Source: Shewanella avicenniae
GTDB taxonomy: Bacteria; Pseudomonadota; Gammaproteobacteria; Enterobacterales; Shewanellaceae
Assembly (NCBI RefSeq): GCF_017354945.1
Contig: NZ_CP071503.1
Coordinates: forward strand, 1,116,001-1,180,000
Length of the DNA: 64,000 bases
Direction: 5' to 3'
Of this stretch, positions 60,354 through 64,000 are shown piece by piece (positions within the stretch are counted from its first letter, which is position 1; each line of letters begins with the position of its first letter). Under the pieces are notes generated by a model, which was given only the letters and a program-made list of their open reading frames with translations, had not been told where the DNA came from and did no database searches. A program made the translations under genes and the position numbers.

Positions 60354-61227
60354 CTTTAGTAAGCAATTGCTGGTTATAAAACAGGGTAATGCCGTGAGCA
60401 TGTGCCCGCTGTACCAGATAGCCGTTGATGTAGTCAATCTCGGTTGGCCGTTGAAAGGCCACGTCTTGATGCATGGAGGAATAGTTGTCTGCTGTGAGGC
60501 TTATCACCTGTTTTACGCGCTCACTGACAAATGCGCTATCCAGCTCAATCCCTTCTAAGTTTGCCACTTGCATTAATTCAGTCAGTACCGCCGAGATGGT
60601 GTGTTGATATTTCTCGGCCGCTAACGCCCCGTTGGGAATATCTTCAATCGCGGTTAGCGGGTTGATCACCGCGTTGATGGCCAACTTGTGCCACAGCGCA
60701 GTAAGAATGTGCTCGGCAACACAACTGTCAGGCAGCGCTTTTAACAGCAGTTGTTGCAGTTCCTTGGCCATGGTTGGCCCCGCATAGTGGCCAAACTGAG
60801 TAGTGCCATTTCCGGTTTGTTTAATGCTGTGCGGGCCAAGTTTGAGTGCTGCTTGGCTGGTGGTGCCAAGCGACAAGCCGTGTTGGCCCAGTATCGGGGC
60901 GATTTCAAGGTGAGTACCAATGCCATTATGCAGCAACAAAATATGGCAGTTGGGGGATAACTTTGCTTGCCAACGGGTGAGCGCACGTCGGACTTGATAG
61001 GCCTTTAAGGTAACAATCAGTAGATCAATCTTTGGCTGTAATTCATCAGCAAGGGAAAAGGTATCGAAATGCCGCGCTTGGGTGCCGGTTTGCGTTTGCA
61101 AGGTAAAGGGTGCGCCCAGAAAGCGCTGTTCGGGTTTCACCAAGAAAAATGGGGTGTTGCCAGCAGCATCTAATTGATGTGCCAACAGTTGTCCAATTGC
61201 ACCAGCACCAAGAATTGCAATATTCAT
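60331..61227 (-). CDS. panE: 2-dehydropantoate 2-reductase
   Basis: Ketopantoate reductase of about 298 aa in the pantothenate pathway. NADPH loop AILGAGAIGQLLA at the start; a central KLAINAVINPLTAI segment typical of ApbA/PanE. I start at 61227 (MNIAILGAGAIG); the frame extends 25 codons into the upstream gene. The ATG overlaps the vanZ-like stop (ATGA). Confidence 0.9.
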   Translation of the reverse strand: MNIAILGAGAIGQLLAHQLDAAGNTPFFLVKPEQRFLGAPFTLQTQTGTQARHFDTFSLADELQPKIDLLIVTLKAYQVRRALTRWQAKLSPNCHILLLHNGIGTHLEIAPILGQHGLSLGTTSQAALKLGPHSIKQTGNGTTQFGHYAGPTMAKELQQLLLKALPDSCVAEHILTALWHKLAINAVINPLTAIEDIPNGALAAEKYQHTISAVLTELMQVANLEGIELDSAFVSERVKQVISLTADNYSSMHQDVAFQRPTEIDYINGYLVQRAHAHGITLFYNQQLLTKVRQLSQH

Positions 61228-61586
61228 CGCGATAAACGAGTCCATTGTTTGTAGCACAAGCGAGATAACCACAGTAACAGATAGAACAGCACAACGCCGC
61301 ACATATCCGCAATAAAATCATGGTAATCGGCACTGCGATAAGGCAAATAGGACTGCACAACCTCGATGAGTGCACCGTAGCATGCGGTAGCGAAAAACAC
61401 CAAATACCAACGAGGCTTAAAGGAAAGATAGGCCAACAAGCTCAGGCCAAAGAAACTGCCAATATGACCAACCTTATCCATGCCGGGAATATTTTGTGGG
61501 TAGCTAGGTTTGGAAAAAACTAAATAGCTCACCACAATGACAGCCAACAGAAAGGTAAATTTGAACAGTAGGGGCTTATTAATCAA
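61224..61586 (-). CDS. VanZ-like membrane protein
   Basis: 120 aa with four hydrophobic segments. MDKVGHIGSFFGLSLLAY and ALIEVVQSYLPYRSADYHDFIAD are the two VanZ-like blocks. Role unknown; VanZ itself gives teicoplanin resistance in enterococci, but that cannot be carried over here. Coupled to panE by a four-base overlap. Confidence 0.82.
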   Translation of the reverse strand: MINKPLLFKFTFLLAVIVVSYLVFSKPSYPQNIPGMDKVGHIGSFFGLSLLAYLSFKPRWYLVFFATACYGALIEVVQSYLPYRSADYHDFIADMCGVVLFYLLLWLSRLCYKQWTRLSR

Positions 61587-61731
61587 GATAAAATCGAATT
61601 GTTATTGGTTGAATCCACATAATAGGCAAACCTTAGAAAGCTGTCATCCGTAAACTTTATCGAGTTCAGCAATCGGTCAAGTTGCGCTAAAATCCTTGGC
61701 TATGATTCACAAAACGTAAGAGCAAATACCA

Positions 61732-62217
61732 ATGCCATCATTTGATATTGTGTCTGAAGTAGATGCAGTGGAACTGCGTAACGCAGTGGATAACAGTAAA
61801 CGTGAACTTGACACTCGCTTCGATTTTCGTGGTAAAGAGTTTTCGGTGGAGTACAAAGATCTGGTGGTGACGCTCGCCTCAGAATCTGATTTCCAGTGCA
61901 AACAGATGGTCGACATTCTGCGTGGCCAGTTGAGTAAGCGTAATGTCGACCCCAAAGCGATGGAACTCGACGATAAAATTGTGCATACCGGTAAAACCTT
62001 TGCCCAAAAAGTAAAATTCAAGCAAGGGATTGAAACGGATACGGCCAGAAAACTGGTGAAGATGATTAAAGACAGCAAGATCAAAGTGCAAGCGCAGATC
62101 CAAGGCGATTCACTGCGGGTAATCGGCAAGAAACGCGATGACCTACAAGCGGTAATGGCATTAGTGCGTAATGCAGATATGGACCAAGCTTTCCAATTCA
62201 ATAACTTCCGCGATTAA
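61732..62217 (+). CDS. yajQ: YajQ-family nucleotide-binding protein
   Basis: 161 aa, two ferredoxin-like folds. [21 protein letters not shown] and DFRGKEF are conserved. Members bind cyclic di-GMP in Xanthomonas and tRNA or nucleotides in E. coli. Confidence 0.93.
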   Translation: MPSFDIVSEVDAVELRNAVDNSKRELDTRFDFRGKEFSVEYKDLVVTLASESDFQCKQMVDILRGQLSKRNVDPKAMELDDKIVHTGKTFAQKVKFKQGIETDTARKLVKMIKDSKIKVQAQIQGDSLRVIGKKRDDLQAVMALVRNADMDQAFQFNNFRD

Positions 62218-62235
62218 TTCGCAACCGCTCAAGGT

Positions 62236-62268
62236 GCTGTAACTGGCAGTTTGCTTGCGAGTTACAGC
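62236..62268. terminator. Hairpin between yajQ and ampG
   Basis: Nine-base arms GCTGTAACT / AGTTACAGC around a 15-base loop in the convergent gap. No T run follows. Confidence 0.4.
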
Positions 62269-62295
62269 CCGCGCATTCGTTTAAGCCATCTTTCT

Positions 62296-63690
62296 CTATT
62301 CGGCGTTATTGGGTTGAGTTGTCGAACTTAACTCGGTAACCGGCGCTTTGCTGGCCAACTTGACCAACAGTAACACCGGCAAGCCGATGATACTGGCGCT
62401 GATAAAGAAGTTCACATAACCAAAGGCGTTGACCCATTCGCCAGAAAAACCAGCGATAAACTTGGGAAATAGCAGCATGATGGACGACAGCAAGGCATAT
62501 TGGGTCGCGCTGTAGCCTGTGCTGGTGAGGCTCGACAGATAGGCAATAAACGCAGCCGTTGCAACACCGCCACTGAAGTTATCAATCGCAATCGCTAGGG
62601 TCAGCAACGGCACGTTGTAACCCACTGAGGCTTGCAGCGCAAACAGCAGGTTGGTCGTCGCCACTAAAAATGCGCCGAGATAGAGAATTTTCATGGTGCC
62701 GTAACGAGCAATCATAATCCCGCCGGCAGCTGAGCCGACTAAGGTCATGATCAAGCCATAAACTTTACTTAGCGTGGCGATCTCCTCTTTGGAAAAGCCC
62801 ATGTCGACATAAAACACATTGGCCATAATGCCCATCACGATATCGGAGATGCGGTAACAGGAGATCAGCAGCAGGATGATGACGGCGTGTTTGCCAAAGC
62901 GACGAAAGAAATCGATAAACGGCATCGCCACCGCCGAGTAACACCAGGCCAATAACTTCGCAATGAGTTTGGGATAACGCGCTGATAGCTCATTTCGAAG
63001 TGCAACTTCTGCTTCGGTGGCGGCGCGAGTATCTACTTGAGGTTCACGGGCAAACAGCGTGGTGACCAAACCAATCCCCATCAGACCAGCCATCACCCAA
63101 TAGGCGATTTGCCAGCTGTGGAGATCATAGCCTTCAGGATTAGGCGATACCCATGCTGCGACAGTCAAAGCGCCGGCGGTGGCGATAATCATCGCACTGC
63201 GATAGCCCACCTGTGCAGCAGCGGCGAGGGCGGCTTGCATGCCCTCAGGCGCTGACTCAATCCGATAGGCATCAATCACAATATCTTGGGTGGCGGAGCT
63301 GAAGGCCACTAACAGTGCAAACACCGCCAAATGGTGCAGATCTTGAGTAGGATCGCTGCTGGCCATGCCGATAATGGCGCCAATCAACACGATTTGTGAC
63401 AGTAGCATCCAACTGCGACGGCGCCCCATCAGTTTGCTTAATAGCGGTAAATGCAAGCGGTCGACCAGTGGCGCCCAAGCCCATTTAAACGCATACATCA
63501 ACGCAACCCAGCTGAAATAGCCGATGGCGGCGCGGTCGACGCCTGCTTCGCGCAGCCAAAATGACAGTGTGGAAAACACCAACATTAACGGCAAACCAGA
63601 GGAGAAACCGAACAGCAGCATCAGTAACACACGTTTGTGTGCATAGACGCCAAGAGTATTTTTAATGCTGGCAACAACAGGCATGGGCAA
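62296..63690 (-). CDS. ampG: AmpG-type muropeptide permease
   Basis: MFS transporter of 464 aa with 12-14 hydrophobic segments that imports GlcNAc-anhydroMurNAc peptides for wall recycling. LLMLLFGFSSGLPLMLVFSTLSFWL is the first helix and signature region, and DIVIDAYRIE the helix 4-5 loop found in AmpG. It would use the products of MltB-like enzymes also encoded here. Confidence 0.92.
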   Translation of the reverse strand: MPMPVVASIKNTLGVYAHKRVLLMLLFGFSSGLPLMLVFSTLSFWLREAGVDRAAIGYFSWVALMYAFKWAWAPLVDRLHLPLLSKLMGRRRSWMLLSQIVLIGAIIGMASSDPTQDLHHLAVFALLVAFSSATQDIVIDAYRIESAPEGMQAALAAAAQVGYRSAMIIATAGALTVAAWVSPNPEGYDLHSWQIAYWVMAGLMGIGLVTTLFAREPQVDTRAATEAEVALRNELSARYPKLIAKLLAWCYSAVAMPFIDFFRRFGKHAVIILLLISCYRISDIVMGIMANVFYVDMGFSKEEIATLSKVYGLIMTLVGSAAGGIMIARYGTMKILYLGAFLVATTNLLFALQASVGYNVPLLTLAIAIDNFSGGVATAAFIAYLSSLTSTGYSATQYALLSSIMLLFPKFIAGFSGEWVNAFGYVNFFISASIIGLPVLLLVKLASKAPVTELSSTTQPNNAE

Positions 63691-63765
63691 GTTACATCAT
63701 CAACTAAAGAACATTAGGGTAAGCAGCGCCGCCGAGCAGCGCAAGCATTGTGGGGAGGGACTGTG

Positions 63766-63999
63766 TTAGGCCGCAGAATCTTTGGATTGCAACGTCAGCG
63801 CTGGGCGAATACCGATACAGTTTTCTGGAAACTGGCCTTGGCCGACAAGGTAATTACAGCACTCCAGCATTTTGGCTGAAAGATAGCGATTGCCACGTAA
63901 TACCGGTTCCGGCCAACGATGCAGTTCATGCATCAAAAACCAAAAAATCGATTCCTGCTCAGTGTGGGCATCACCGTTAAACTGATACTGTTGCCACTC
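63766..63999 (-). CDS. 3' end of an unrecognised gene
   Basis: Minus-strand frame of 77 codons entering from the right edge and stopping at TAA 63768-63766. It encodes ESIFWFLMHELHRWPEP, YLSAKMLECCNYL and ends LTLQSKDSAA. I do not recognise the family; composition (Trp, Cys and aromatic rich, soluble) looks like real coding. The start lies outside the window. Confidence 0.6.
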   Translation of the reverse strand, partial: EWQQYQFNGDAHTEQESIFWFLMHELHRWPEPVLRGNRYLSAKMLECCNYLVGQGQFPENCIGIRPALTLQSKDSAA

Positions 64000-64000
64000 T

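Overview
The window looks like chromosomal DNA of a marine-type gammaproteobacterium, most likely Shewanella or a close relative. The evidence is the protein sequences (PepA, KdsA, HemA, DnaK and others read as close to the enterobacterial/Vibrio/Shewanella families), a moderate GC content, two large TonB-dependent receptors, and gene order shared with E. coli at several loci. This is inference from sequence alone; no database search was run. There is no rRNA, phage, IS element or CRISPR array.

Layout. 0.2-9.3 kb: purine-type NCS2 permease, proBA, ybaK and an EamA transporter, then dnaK-dnaJ behind two tandem sigma32-type promoters. 9.3-18.5 kb is the accessory part: a TonB receptor with a long leader, a decayed GNAT acetyltransferase gene, a Tat-exported PLP aminotransferase, a ZnuD-like TonB receptor with a small His/Cys zinc-chaperone-like protein, and an orphan lipoprotein. 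18.5-24.8 kb: pepA divergent from lptFG, an RDD protein with a small DUF2960-like protein, a GNAT enzyme and a YqiJ-like membrane protein. 24.8-38.1 kb, all on the minus strand: rhlE, then the cell-wall/ribosome block leuS-lptE-holA-nadD-rsfS-rlmH-mrdA-rodA-mltB-rlpA-dacA. 38.2-46.1 kb: ybeL, then miaB / ybeZ-ybeY-corC-lnt on the minus strand, with ubiF divergent. 46.2-59.3 kb: pth-ychF, a six-gene tRNA cluster (Met-Leu-Gln-Gln-Met-Gln), a hairpin-rich island with one small membrane-protein gene, prs-ispE-lolB, and the divergent hemA-prfA-prmC-sirB2-sirB1-(DUF819)-kdsA run. 59.4-64 kb: EamA transporter, panE and vanZ-like genes, yajQ, ampG and the 3' end of an unrecognised gene.

How the genes work together. 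Most of the window is envelope biogenesis: lipid A/LPS supply and transport (kdsA, lptE, lptF, lptG), lipoprotein maturation and sorting (lnt, lolB), peptidoglycan elongation, trimming and recycling (mrdA, rodA, mltB, rlpA, dacA, ampG). Translation and RNA functions are the second theme (leuS, miaB, ybeY, ybeZ, rlmH, rsfS, pth, ychF, prfA, prmC, hemA using Glu-tRNA, tRNAs). The E. coli tRNA order metT-leuW-glnU-glnW-metU-glnV is kept, but here the cluster sits between ychF and prs, about 2 kb beyond ubiF.

The least explained structure is the array of short perfect hairpins at about 48.88-49.12 kb directly downstream of the tRNA cluster. Read on the minus strand, four of its five triloops are C(GNA)G, a class known to be unusually stable in single-stranded DNA. 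Other points for a second look are the exported PLP enzyme, a 20-bp perfect palindrome before pepA, operator-like inverted repeats before the first TonB receptor and the yqiJ-like gene, and the broken acetyltransferase gene.
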